This document shows positions 1 through 11,189 of a DNA stretch of 64,000 nt, piece after piece. The translations under genes and the position numbers were made by a program. Within the stretch, counting starts at the first letter, position 1, and every line of letters starts with the position of its first letter. Source of the stretch: Glossina fuscipes (taxonomy: Eukaryota > Arthropoda > Insecta > Diptera > Glossinidae); the NCBI RefSeq assembly GCF_014805625.2, contig NW_023998531.1:330941-394940 (forward strand), in the 5' to 3' direction. The notes beneath the pieces are model-generated. The model did not search any database and was not told the origin of the DNA. It saw only the letters and a list, made by a program, of their open reading frames with translations.

Positions 1-245
1 AGATTTGTAGCTGACCAGTAATTACCACATAGGTATTGTCCGTCCGGAAAGGGGTCCTTAAAATAACAGTGTGAGTTCGCATCATTATTTTATAGACTCC
101 CGGTCCGAAAGGATACCCCAGTCTTACGGAACCTAGTAGTTCGTCACTTTCGGAACGAGGGCCCTAAGATAACAGTTTGCGCTTGCATGATTATCTCACA
201 GACTCTCGACCCGAAAGTACACCTTTAGGGCGCCGTGTAGACTGC
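1..245. repeat. Degenerate tandem repeat, about two units
   Basis: Two diverged direct copies of a unit of roughly 110 bases are visible. Each has a GGAA-type start, then 'AAAATAACAG' or 'AAGATAACAG', a 'TTCGCATCATTATTTTATAGACT'-like core and 'CCGAAAG'. The first begins near 45 and the second near 150. The stretch is less AT-rich than its surroundings and is cut by the window edge, so more units may lie to the left. It could be the end of a satellite block or a duplicated promoter or LTR segment; I cannot tell which. Confidence 0.5.
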
Positions 246-2690
246 CTAATGAACCACTAAGAAGATTAATTAACAGAGGATACACGTAACAGTTTCATTT
301 TCGCAACACAGTCGCACGCGCGTTATATTTCCTCGGTAAAGAGAAAGCAAGTTAATGCGAGTTAATGCGAGTTGATTTTTTTCTTTCATTACGAAGTTAC
401 ATCGCTAATAAGGCCATCTCGTATGCTTCGTGGATTCCATAAATATATATGTGATCTAACACCAAAATGCGAAAGTTTAGTTAATTTAACGAACAAATTT
501 TCTTGGAACGGACTGCTGGACAGCCTTGAGCGAAACTCCAGCTATAAATAACCCCCTTTACAATGATTTAAAGTTATTGGAATAGCATAGATGTTAAAGT
601 GTAGATGCGGTCTAATCTTTTTCTAGATGCATAACTTGCGTTACAATATTTTTAATCTTTATTTCTTTAATTTTATATAAAAGTGGTACGAGGAGCATAT
701 AAAATTATTCCCCATATTTTCTTTGGAATTCGCATTTAAACATTTAGATGATTTGGTTAAAAACCTTCACGCGCTTTATGAAAAAAGTTTCAATTGCTAA
801 AACCTTTGCATTTTAATTTTGCCAGTCTGTTAAAATGAAATTATAGTTAGTAAGGTTTATACGCTTTCATAACAATTACTGTTGGAATGGGGATGTAGAA
901 GAAGAGAGCACTTGGCTTATTAATGAACTCATTTTGTGTGAATATTAAGTTGTTAAATACCCTACACCACTTTGTCTAAGGCAGTATATTTCATTTCATT
1001 TATTGTCGAGTAATGGCAGTGAAAGGTACGGACGAGAGAATTCTTAGTTGGAAGTGCTACAATGAACCAAAATTTCAAAGATCAACCTGAGGAAATTATA
1101 ATAAAGAATAGGAAACATTTTGGAAAATGAATTACAACGATATTCGGTATAAAACAAAACAAGAACCATGCTGAGAAATTAGATTAAAGAAAAGTATACA
1201 TAGAATTACTGAATAAAAATAGAAACTAATAAAAAATCGTCAATGTCAAAGAAAGAAGGCCCAAATATATTATATTTTGAAGTAAATAATCTAAAGAAAT
1301 GAAAAACAGTGTAAATATTCAAGTTTAGAACATAAAGCCGTGAAATCTGTATTAGTGATATTTTATAAAAACAAAAGATATTTCATGTGCAGCAAAAAAC
1401 TTGGAGCCACTGAGCTACCCCAGCAACAGGTTTTGGGCCAAAATAGCCCTCACAATAGAAATGTACTTACATGATCTTGATAACTTTAATTCTTCCATGG
1501 AGAGCTTGGGGTCGAATGACTGTCTAGAGGAAGATTAACTAGTGAAACTCCGTGAAATCGAGGAAGGTGAATTTTAAACAAAGACGAATAAACGAGGAAA
1601 TTTAGTTTTTGAGTTTAGCATTATTAACAAAGCGCGTAATACTGTTTAAAATATGTTGAACCTTATCCAAGTTATTCGAAGGACAACCGAAAAAGACTTT
1701 AATAAAATAGTTATCCCACGGCGTGGGAAGACAGTGAGAAATAGAATATTTAACTCTAAGAAGCAAATGCGAGTTTGCGCTCAAGGGTTACCCTAAAGCT
1801 TTGTATTTCTATAATGTCAGTAGAATGCTCGAAATGAAAAGTAAGGCCTTACTTCTCCTTGTGTGGAAGCAATGTATATTATTTAATATCCAGACGATAA
1901 TAGTTGCTAAGGATTCGTTAATTTTAATTTCGAGCGTATGCCAACCATTTACATTACCGCTATAAAAGAGAAAAATACCATCCGCATGGGTAAAGAACTG
2001 TAGTCATTCCAAACAATGTCGCAGGAGTCATTCACAAAGAGATTAAACAATAGCGGAATGGAATGTTATAGTTCATTGGACATAGTCTCATAGAAGAAGA
2101 ATTGCAGTCATTAACTGAGGTAAACTGTTTGCTATTTGAGATACATATATGATCACATAAGCTTGCAAGCACTATTAGAGAAATCGAATGTGTCATGTGG
2201 TCTTCATTAACCGGTGAGAGAGGTTCAATGTTCAAACAAACGGAAAACTGACACAATTAACAAAGTGGGAATCAATCTGTAAGGAAAGATCAAACTAGTA
2301 AATTTGATGAATATTCCTTAAACATCTGCTGATGTAGACGTAACTGCGCGAACAGCAGTATAGAGAATATTTCCGCACCTTCGAATGAGACGGAAATCTT
2401 TGTTTCGCGAACATTTTACTGATTTAGTTTGAAGAACTAATTAACGTTTATGTCGTACTCATTGTGATCATCATTATCACCTCACAGCGAATTTTTGTGA
2501 CGGAGGATTTTTCACATTTGCATAGGGTTGGCATCTACAAAAAATGGAGTGTCGGATAGATTTCTTCCTTAACGTCCTTTAAATACTTCACACCAATAGA
2601 ATCAGGAGATATCTAATGGATCTTTCACACAAAATATGTAACGGCCGCGAACAAACCTTGGGTAGGGTGTCTGTCGGTCTGTATCAACCG
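246..2690. other. No gene recognised
   Basis: AT-rich DNA with only short ORFs (60-74 codons) that match no family I know. The only local structure is a short direct repeat of 'GTTAATGCGA' near 352-372. I see no transposon ends or RNA genes here. Confidence 0.4.
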
Positions 2691-2699
2691 CAAGTATCG

Positions 2700-2950
2700 G
2701 AATAACGGCATGCCGTTAGACAAAATCATGCGATTTTGTAGTACTGTTTATAAATCACATGATCTTGCGGGATATGTTTATTTTGCTCTTCTCTGATTTC
2801 CTTGTTTACAAGTACAGGCAAAATCGTATGATTTTGCGGTACTCCTTTTTTTCCTTTTGCTTTTGCAAGCATAGGCAAAATCGTATGATTTTGCGGGATC
2901 TATTCTTGCTCTTGTGAGAGTAGCGGCAAGCCGTTATAGAGAGAGCAACA
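2700..2950. repeat. Cluster of repeated palindromes (GCAAAATC-GTAT-GATTTTGC)
   Basis: The hairpin-forming motif 'CAAAATCGTATGATTTTG' occurs twice exactly (near 2819 and 2876) and once as a variant, 'CAAAATCATGCGATTTTG' (near 2722). Two of the copies are followed by 'CGG(T/G)A', and a partial 'GATCTTGCGGGATAT' lies near 2760. Two further palindromic motifs, 'CGGCATGCCG' (2707) and 'CGGCAAGCCG' (2931), flank the cluster. The arms are 8 bases with a 4-base loop. Downstream (to about 3080) comes a GAGA-rich stretch and a TATA-like 'CAATATAAAACGG'. This could be a promoter or LTR of an unknown element, but no coding region supports that. Confidence 0.6.
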
Positions 2951-3209
2951 GGAAGAAGAAGAGGGAAATTGAGTAAGAATGAGAAGTCTGTCTGCTTTTT
3001 AATTTCAAGATAGCGAGAGAACTGTTTGGCATCTGGTGAAGTTCGGACGGGCTTTCGAGCTCAATATAAAACGGATAAATAAGAAATAATTGTGAAGACT
3101 ATCCCTCAAGGGTAATAAAAAGGACTAGCATTAGCTGACTGTGAATATTAAAATTTACAAGGAAGTATGCATTACGATAACCAGCATAAATAATTAATTA
3201 TCAATACAA

Positions 3210-3640
3210 TAAAAAAGTTCATTAAAAAAAAAAAAAAAGAAAGGAAAAAGAAAAAAAAATTAATTAGAAACCGAAAGCTACATGAAGTGGTTGTTTTTTT
3301 TTCGTCTTTCTGAAATATGGGCTCAAACTGCAAATTGACCATAAAAAAAACGTCAAAAGAAAGGAAACAAATAGAAAAATACGCGAAAGAAAAATTTTGT
3401 GCAATTGAGGTTTGAAATAAATTAACTCGGAAAATATCGAAATTCAGAAAAAAAAGAATAAATTTTAATTAACACCTCAAAAGAAGGATAAATTTTAATT
3501 GGAACCTCAAAGTAAAGCGACAAAAGCGACGTGAATGACGTCAATGTGTCTTTAGTTAAAATTAGCAAAAGCTAAACCACAAAAATGAAGTCTAAACCGT
3601 TTTTTTATTAAAGAAAAGGAAAAAAAGGTGGAACAATTAG
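3210..3640. repeat. A-rich stretch with short tandem duplication
   Basis: Long A and A/G runs (3226-3262) are followed by a duplicated segment of about 34 bases built on 'ATAAATTTTAATT...CCTCAAA' (about 3459-3515), and then by 'GACGTGAATGACGTC' (about 3529). No coding potential is evident. It is simple or low-complexity sequence. Confidence 0.4.
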
Positions 3641-3755
3641 AAGAAGCATAAGTGAATCAAGGCAAGGGTAATGGCTGCACCGTTCTTTGAATACGTTTTT
3701 TTTGTCGAACAAGAAGCAAAAGGTTTTCTTATCAAGTGAATAACGTAGAAGATTA

Positions 3756-4019
3756 TTGGTTAAAGGTGACCTTCATAAATGCTTGCGAAGTATTAATGAA
3801 GTATTGTGGAAAGTTTTAGCAGAACAATTTTTTATAATAAAAAGAAATAGCCAAGCGCATTTAATAAATTGTAAAGAAAAAAAATACACTCCAATAAGTT
3901 ATGAAAAATTTAGAATTCTGCTTAATTCTATAAGCGAATCTGACATGTATAAACAAATGATTGTGAAACAAAAAAACGTCTACCTAAATGCCTTGATTGT
4001 AGCACTGATGTGCACCTGA
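3756..4019 (+). CDS. Unrecognised short ORF
   Basis: An open frame of 87 codons that begins with TTG, not ATG, so the true start is unknown. The product would be basic, Lys/Ile/Asn-rich and end in a short hydrophobic tail. I recognise no domain. It may be part of whatever element carries the palindrome cluster about 1 kb upstream, or a chance frame in AT-rich DNA. Low confidence that it is coding. Confidence 0.12.
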   Translation: MVKGDLHKCLRSINEVLWKVLAEQFFIIKRNSQAHLINCKEKKYTPISYEKFRILLNSISESDMYKQMIVKQKNVYLNALIVALMCT

Positions 4020-4179
4020 GCTATTATTACATTTTATCTTTTATTCGTGCGTTTAATAAATGATCGAAAAAAAAAACAAAAGAAACAAACAAGGATCAAT
4101 GTGTTTGCCTCAATCAAGATGTATTAAGAGGAAGAAGAATACTTTTCCAGTAGCTTATGAATTACGTGCACCCACATGC

Positions 4180-4420
4180 ACCTACATCCCAGCTGTGTTG
4201 TGATTGTGCCGACGACGTAAGACGAATTTCCTACTTCCTTGCCGTGAACAGGAGCCGCCGAAGGAGACAGCCACGACATCGCGAGAGGATTGTATTGTAA
4301 GTTACTTTAGTTATTTATTCCCCTGTTGTTTTGTGTCCCCGATGAGTAGTTAAGCGCTACAGCTGCCACCGCTGTAGCTGAAAGGAGAAAGGGGGTGTGC
4401 ATATGTAGGGCCGACGCCAG
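4180..4420 (+). other. Locally GC-richer segment with stem-loop and donor-like site
   Basis: This segment stands out from its AT-rich surroundings and holds 'GCTACAGC TGCCACC GCTGTAGC' (about 4356-4379), a perfect 8-bp stem with a 7-base loop. A consensus-like splice donor, 'TTGTAAGTTAC', lies near 4294. Such a composition fits a 5' untranslated exon or an element leader, but no following coding exon was found. Confidence 0.25.
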
Positions 4421-4939
4421 ACGGCAGACAACCGACGGGACTTTTCTTTTTATTTTATTTTTATTTCTTTGTCAGAAAAAGACAAATACTCAGCCGGCAA
4501 TGAAAGTAACGAGTCTCATGACAAATACCACTTGATTGAGCTCAGTATAGAGTTTCTTTACCAGGTAAATATTTACAACCAGCAATAAAATTTACGATAT
4601 CGCTCAGCATCCTGCTTAAAAAGTCGAATTGGGAATCTACGCAATCGAAGTACTACATTGGCCTGAAGTCGACCCCTTGTAAATGCCTAATAGTTGCATA
4701 AATAGTAATATTCTCATAGCTTTTATAACATATGACGTGTGAATTGGGGCTTTGACAAAAGGCGGTACGAGGATTAACGAAAGATGTAAAATCCGATACG
4801 CAACATCTGCACTGTATTGTTGCATTATAGGATTCTCACTTATGAGAAAGTAATCAATAAGCAAAGTAGATTCGTGCTGAAGCTTCATATGCGTTAGTAA
4901 GCAACTGTGTTTGCACAGGGACCATTCGTTAAACATATT

Positions 4940-7230
4940 GCTCTTACATTAAAAGATTTACCCGCTTGAAATCTCCTGTTATTTCAATAATGTAGCAGGT
5001 AAGTCTCCATGCGGCCTTTGAAGTGGAAGCATATCTCACAGATCACTTTTTATGACTCGTAAAAACAGCTTATAATGAGGATTAGCAAAACACTCTTGCT
5101 AATATAATATAATAGTATAAACAAACTCTCTTTTCTGATCACAGACGGGTCATTTCCAGATAAACTACACCCTGGTAAAGAAACAGCGGGGTTAGGAGTA
5201 TTTTATTTTAGCCAAATTTCATTCGCGGCGAAACTATGGAATGTATTATCCTCCTAAACCCATCAAGTTTCATGAACTTACTAAACGGACTGACACTCTA
5301 GCAATTCAGGTATTAGATGTGCAATAATAAAATTATCATCATACATCAAGAAGTTGCGAAAAATTTGTTGCTAGCAATTGGGCCAAAATTGACATACAAT
5401 CGCATGGGAATATAAGCTGGCAGAAGGGATAATAAACGAATTCATAATAATAATAAGAGTAAATCAAGAAAATAAATTAGCGCAAAAATTTTATCAAATC
5501 GCTTATACGAACTTATGAATAGTACAATTTCTAATATATTGCAAAGTTTACTTAAATATGCTGTATAATATATACCAGTACTACGATCCAAGTTGCCTAC
5601 GGTACTCAGCAGAAGATGTAGGCGAATAGTTAAAGTTATAATTGGTATGTATATTCTTTAATTAATTAAGAAAACCGGTTTGAGGCTAATGCTTTCTGCA
5701 AAGACATGAAGAATGAAAACACCCAAAAATAATTCAAATGACATTGAAAACTAGAAAAGTTAATAGAAACAAACAACAATCAGTTGAAAAGTTTATAGAA
5801 CCAATCAATAAACTTAAAGCCAAATATATATGCAAAGTCAATAATTTCACGGTTAACTGTGGGCGCATCGATTGATAACGTTTTAGGTCAAACATTCACC
5901 TGGTCCTGACGATCTTAAAAAAAAAAAAAAAATCGTAAAAATCTTTTTAGAACTGTATCCACAGCTCGAAAGCTATAGACGCAAACCAGACAAAACTTTC
6001 GTTTCTACTATGGGCGCGTGTAAGGACGTATCAATGGAATTATTTAACCCTGTTTTTTTAATCAATTGAAGAATGTATGCAGCAAAATTCAATTTCCCAT
6101 TGTTATCCTCGCGAGCGTAGTGATCCAATAAAAATTGACGCACTGTGGCAGAACTAGACGTATATCGTTGGTATCACGAGGACTAGACCATGTAAAAAAA
6201 AACCAATTATAACTGTACAAAGGTTTTTTCAAATAAAAAAAAGTCATTTTTAAATTGTCGACACATTACATGCTGTTTGAGCGTTTTTTTAGCTTGAGAC
6301 TTGAAATAAGTCAAATCGGTGTACTAGTTGGTTGCAGTGTTAAAGCCAATGGTGCGAAGCCTTGATGCAACACTTTCTAGAGAAAGAATTTCTGTTTAAG
6401 GAAGTTATCATTAAAACTACCAATATGTTTTATGAAAAGTTGTTACATAGGAGGATAAACGATAATCTCTTTCTGAGAGAATGTTAACTGTTTTGGTATG
6501 CTTTTAAAGTTTGTATTTTACATTCGATACGGAGATTATGTTATACTTATTCATGACAATCTTTTGCCACGCATAGCGGCACTCATGAAGCACATATACG
6601 TACGTTTCTGCTCGGCATACATAAGGGGATTGATTTAGTCGTCTGTATATATCACAATTGTTGATTTCTTTTCATTTTCGTCAGATTAACTTCCGAACCG
6701 TTAATGCTGGTTAGCGGGAGCGATAATGACGACAAAGGCTGAACTTAACTGGCAGAGATTGACGAACACTAAAAGGCATTATGGCCCGACGATGTAAGAC
6801 CACCGTGGCAATAATGACGGCCAAGTTCAACAGTCACTTGACTAATACTATTTTAACAGAAGTAGTACGAAGGAAGCTCCACAAACGATCGTAACACCTG
6901 AGCACTTGATGATTGGGTGGTGATGATGACCGTTCGATGAATCATCGCTCACATTTTTTCCTACAAACGGCTGGGTTTATACATAGAGATTCCCAAAACA
7001 AGCGTACAATCTAGACTGTCTGCTTACTACAGTCAAGAAGAGCTAAGTATGATTTAGGCGGCTATTGCGCATCGTTCACATCACTGGCTGGATTAGTGGT
7101 TCATATCCTCAATGGTGAGCTTCTTACTAAGGTTAGCTCTTTGCTGATAATTACTGCCACATCCCACTGCGAATGCGCCCATAGGCACATGATCAGCACA
7201 ATCGAATTACTTTTAGTGAAGGGAGCGAGG
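4940..7230. other. No gene recognised
   Basis: AT-rich sequence with no recognisable protein similarity on either strand. The 6660-6960 part is somewhat more GC-rich but is broken by stops in all frames. No transposon terminus or RNA gene was identified. Confidence 0.35.
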
Positions 7231-8237
7231 AGCGGATGATCATCTTCAACATCATTGAAACAATTGGCGTCTGCTGTGGTACAAGAGTGGGACAACGTGC
7301 AGTTGTAAACTATTCAGATATTTTACGTATCTATTGTACGTACAAGTGTAGCTGTCCTAAAGGCAAATGTCGGCTTAACATCTTACCAATAAATAAGTAT
7401 TTCGTGTATACAAGGCTTTCATATTATTTTGTCCACTCCTTAGACGCATTTAAATTTCATCAAGTGCTTAAATTTTTTAAGCGTATATCAGCAGCGTATA
7501 GTGCGTGTTTTTTACAGAAATCAAAATCAAAGCAACATATAAGGCGCCGAATATAATTTAACAAAAAGTTCATTTATTTATTATGGCGGAAATTGTTCTT
7601 GCTGCATATGTTGGTATTCATTTTTTTTTAAATATTTCAATCCTTCAATCATCTCTCAAGTAGCTATTTAAGCTGCGGAAATTTTTTCAATAGTTTTCCG
7701 TTCGGATTTAGCGACCTCCTATGTGCATGCACACAATGGGGCTTACAACTTTTGTTAGCAAATTTATAAAAAAATTTTTTTTTAAGAATTATGGAAATTG
7801 CTTTCAAGGAAAAGAAAGGTATACATTTTATATAAGCTTTTAAAAAATATGGGGTGATCACTTGAAGCAAGCGCGTATAACTACAAAATTCTGAATTTTT
7901 GGTAACAGAAATCCTTAACAGGCTCTGACGTCACATAAACAATAACTTATCGGAAGTGAGATGGGCGAAAACACTATGCCCATTACCGAAGCATGGGTGT
8001 GTATTCATTTTGTCGTAATGTATGGACCAACGAAAAGGGGGCTCCAGAGATCCTATAATGAATGATCAGCATGTAATTCCGAATCGAATAAACATTGGAA
8101 ACATTGGAAGCCTTTGCACGCAGATCAAGACTGATATTGAAAATTGGAAAAATTAGTCAGAGCGCAAGCGCGCAGCAAGTGCGCAAAGTGACTCACAAAT
8201 TATAAAAGATAGGAAATTTAAATTTTCTACATTTACT

Positions 8238-8609
8238 TTATGGCAAACTTTTGTAGTGTGATCGCATACCGTTATATGTATCCACTTTGAAGTGCGATAG
8301 AATTATGCAAATTCGGCATAATACTTTTGCTAAAAGAAAAATAAAAATTATGCCGCACTTCACGCAATGCCATACGATGCCAGGCACTCCATTTAAAACA
8401 ATTATCATTTTGATGATGTTAGCATAATTTAGTGTAATAATTTGTGTATAAATAGCCAGGTAAGACTTGTCAGTTGTCAAAAAGCAATTCAAGAAGGGTA
8501 TCAATCCGCTAGTATAATAAAAGGCGTTCCATCCGCCTAGTATCATTGTTAGGGACTGCATAATGCCGAGCTCAATTGGCATTTTCAAGAGGAGATCGAA
8601 TTGGCGCAC
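8238..8609 (-). CDS. Unrecognised hydrophobic ORF
   Basis: The frame is open for about 123 codons from a GTG and stays open upstream for roughly 17 more codons to a TGA near 8660; no ATG begins it. The predicted product has two or three hydrophobic stretches and could be a membrane-protein exon, for example from a chemoreceptor or transporter, but no diagnostic motif is present and no flanking exons were found. A chance frame is equally possible. Confidence 0.15.
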   Translation of the reverse strand: MRQFDLLLKMPIELGIMQSLTMILGGWNAFYYTSGLIPFLNCFLTTDKSYLAIYTQIITLNYANIIKMIIVLNGVPGIVWHCVKCGIIFIFLLAKVLCRICIILSHFKVDTYNGMRSHYKSLP

Positions 8610-8821
8610 TAAACAGTTTACTAAATGTTCCTCAACTCCAATTTGGCCACACTTGCGAAAGATTCATAGCGAATCTTGCCATAAATAAAATATCAGTAGG
8701 CCAACGATATAATATTATCACATGGCGATCCTGCCCAACATAATTTTGGAATCCATGCAGTTACCTGCCTTTATTTTTCTGAGGCAAAAAAAAAAAAAAA
8801 ATCCTGCAAACCACGCATAAT

Positions 8822-9142
8822 TTGACACCATTTGGACAACTTCTTATTTTTCACAAAATGAAATCAGAAGGCCCAAAAAAATTACGATCCAGCAATATAT
8901 ACAAAGACAGCTCGCCAACAAGGAACAGCAGCTTAACCAGATCTCCACCCAAAAAAAAGAGGAGGAAAATTGCCAAAAAATCGAAAACGCTTCACTTTCC
9001 TAAAAAGAGCAATACAACAATCAATCCCGGGGCACATCTTCACCAAGTACTGGCATTAGCAAAATGGTTCGAAGCCAAAAAAGCAACAACAATAAACAAA
9101 TATGAATTAAAACAAAAATTTTTTTTGCAATATATAATATAA
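8822..9142 (+). CDS. Lys-rich short ORF, possible element remnant
   Basis: The frame begins with TTG and contains a basic cluster, 'PPKKKRRK', that looks like a nuclear localisation signal. The next frame over the same bases reads as a Gln/Glu-rich coiled coil ('QLANKEQQLNQ'), interrupted by one TAA. That second reading resembles gag or ORF1 proteins of retroelements in composition only. I cannot choose between frames. Both may be chance readings of A-rich DNA, which grades into an extremely A/T-rich stretch (9140-9480). Confidence 0.15.
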   Translation: MTPFGQLLIFHKMKSEGPKKLRSSNIYKDSSPTRNSSLTRSPPKKKRRKIAKKSKTLHFPKKSNTTINPGAHLHQVLALAKWFEAKKATTINKYELKQKFFLQYII

Positions 9143-9489
9143 AAATTTACAAATAAAATATGAAATACAAACATATATATTAAAACATATAAGAAATATT
9201 AAAATTAAGAAGATTAGATAGATACGAAGAATATTAAAATGGAGAATGTAGAAAGAATATATTATAATAAAGATGAACATTATTTGAAAAATAAAAAGAA
9301 TATTAAAAAACATATATAAAAATATATAAGAAACATTAAGATTAATAAGACGATATAGAAAAAAAAAAAAGAAAAATTAAAAACACAAATAATATAGATA
9401 GCTAAAACAAAAATAAAATTAACACGTCTTACTAAACAAAAAAAATTTATGCGCTTTAAAAATGTTTTGTAAAAAAATTATATTTTAAT

Positions 9490-10453
9490 TCACTATAACA
9501 CTTGATAGATGTGGTCAATTTTTTCATTTTTATACACCAATGCTGCAGCATCGCTCACAGAATACGCTTTCAAATTTTTGTATATTTTTTGCTATAGTTT
9601 AAGAGTAATGACCAAGCAACCAATTTTTCATTTTGGAAACAGGGGTGTTCTCATTTTACGTGGTGCTGTGGACGTGTCCTTCGACCGTTCCTGTCAAATT
9701 TGAAGTCGGCAGCTTCATTTTTGCGGCCAAGAGATGGTTTAAAACAAACATTATACAGACGGACAGACGGACTTCCTTAAATCGATTTAGAATTTGATGC
9801 TGATCAGGAATGTGTATACTTCGTTGGGTCTCTGATGCTTCCTTTTCAAACGTTCGAAGGACACGTCCCCAGCATCACGTAAGCAGAGAATACCTCTGCC
9901 TTTCAAAGGGAATGAAATAGTGGTTTTTTGCTCATAAACTCATAAACTATAGCAAATAAATGTACAAACATTTGAACGCATATTCTATGGGCGATGCTGT
10001 AGTATTCGTGCACAAAAATGGAAAAAATTGACCACACCTAAATTTAAATTTCTTTTCAACACATTCGTAAGGTACAGAAGCAAGCTTCAAGAGCCCCATA
10101 AAGCATACAAATTTTGGCCAGCGTCAAATTTGGAATACACCTTAACAAATCCGCCTATACGTCTGTCCATCTCTCTGTTTGCGCAACATTATAGTATTTG
10201 TAGTAAACATTCTCCCGTCAGCGAAAATGAAGATATTGCCTACAAATTTGCAAGCGAATTTGAAATTTACCTAAGTTTTTCAAAGAACACGCCTACAACG
10301 CCCACACGTCTATGTGACGAAAGTTTTCATTTTGAAAGTAGAAGAAAGCAGCTGCGCCCACTCCGTATTATAGAGCATGAGAATTTTTTTCTTTTACTTA
10401 TAGTGATGGCTATAGAAGATTCCGGTCCCGACCGAATTTAACTTGGTCACTTG
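9490..10453 (+). repeat. RepA dispersed repeat, two parts in opposite orientation
   Basis: The left part (about 9640-9790) reads in reverse, with the 'GACAGACGGACTT' block and 'CAAATTTGAAGTCG'. The right part (about 9950-10453) reads forward and includes 'TAAACATTCTCCCGTCAG', 'GAAGATATTGCC' and the terminus 'CCGACCGAATTTAACTTGGTCACTTGTT'-type end. The same blocks recur near 35.7, 36.7 and 53.7 kb. An ORF of 137 codons (10028-10441) lies across it, but its similarity to the 36.6-kb ORF follows DNA similarity, so I treat the ORF as incidental. Confidence 0.7.
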
Positions 10454-10454
10454 T

Positions 10455-10960
10455 TTTTTATTCACTTATTTATCTATTTACACCTGAAACTCAGCAAAAA
10501 TAAATGAACAGCCGAATTCAATTATCTTTTAGGTGTGAATCTTATATTAATTATTATTAACAACTAATATAAAGTATATAGGGAGAAAATAACAAGTAAA
10601 TATTAAGTAATATGTAAACAAATAAGAAAAAAAAGCATGTACGCAACTAGTGCAGAGGCACGTCCACACCAGTACAGAGCCAAGTTGCCAGTGAACCCCG
10701 AAGCCATTGCAAACATGCAAAATCTTGGCAACCTACAACAATAAACCAGACAATTTAATTTTCGAATCATAGTGAGATGTCAAGTTTGCAAGTTAGTCTA
10801 AATACGACTTAGTCAAATCCCGCATATAGTCATAGTCATTTCGATAGCCTTAAAAAGTCCTATGTTGATGTTAAGTGATAGATACAGATATAGAAACCTA
10901 GCGCGCACCTAGCTTTACTTGAAGAGAGCTCAATATGAAAATTAAAGTCTTTGGTCGATT
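10455..10960 (-). mobile_element. Jockey-type LINE fragment, 3' end
   Basis: Read on the minus strand this matches the 3' region of the LINE at 59.9-60.9 kb. Shared blocks are 'AGCATGTACGCAACTAGTGC' against 'AGCATGTACACAACCAGCAT', 'CTTGGCAACC', and 'GAGAGCTCAATATG' at the 5' side. About 460 bases present between those blocks in the 60-kb copy are missing, so it is internally deleted. The T-rich stretch 10455-10482 (TTTA-like units) is the degenerate 3' tail. It abuts the RepA terminus, suggesting insertion at or beside the repeat. Confidence 0.75.
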
Positions 10961-11011
10961 TAAAAACTATGAATTTTTTAGAATTTCTTAGGCTAACAGT
11001 GATGAGTATAA

Positions 11012-11055
11012 AAGAATCGGTCACGATCGAATATAATTTTTTTACTAGTTTTCTT
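11012..11055 (+). repeat. RepA terminal hairpin, isolated copy
   Basis: The block 'GAATCGGTCACGATCGAATA' is followed by 'TAATTTTTTTACTAG', matching the end of other RepA copies. Imperfect arms 'AATCGGTC/GATCGAAT' form the hairpin. The body of the repeat is not recognisable upstream, where the LINE fragment lies. Confidence 0.6.
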
Positions 11056-11189
11056 TAGTACTTTTATAACTCGCAGAAACAAGCTTCAAAAAATCCATAG
11101 AGTAGTAGGTGGTTGCATGTATTTTTTTTTTTTTTTTTGATAAGCGACATCTATTGATGAAAATCATAACATAATGCGAAGTATAAATA

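Noticed and set aside
2700..2950. CRISPR array
   Set aside because: Too few copies, uneven spacing, no cas genes, and the surroundings are eukaryotic.
9107..9313. Very hydrophobic minus-strand ORF in A/T-rich DNA, resembling a mitochondrial insert
   Set aside because: The opposite strand is simply an A-rich low-complexity stretch; no mitochondrial gene order or motif is recognisable.
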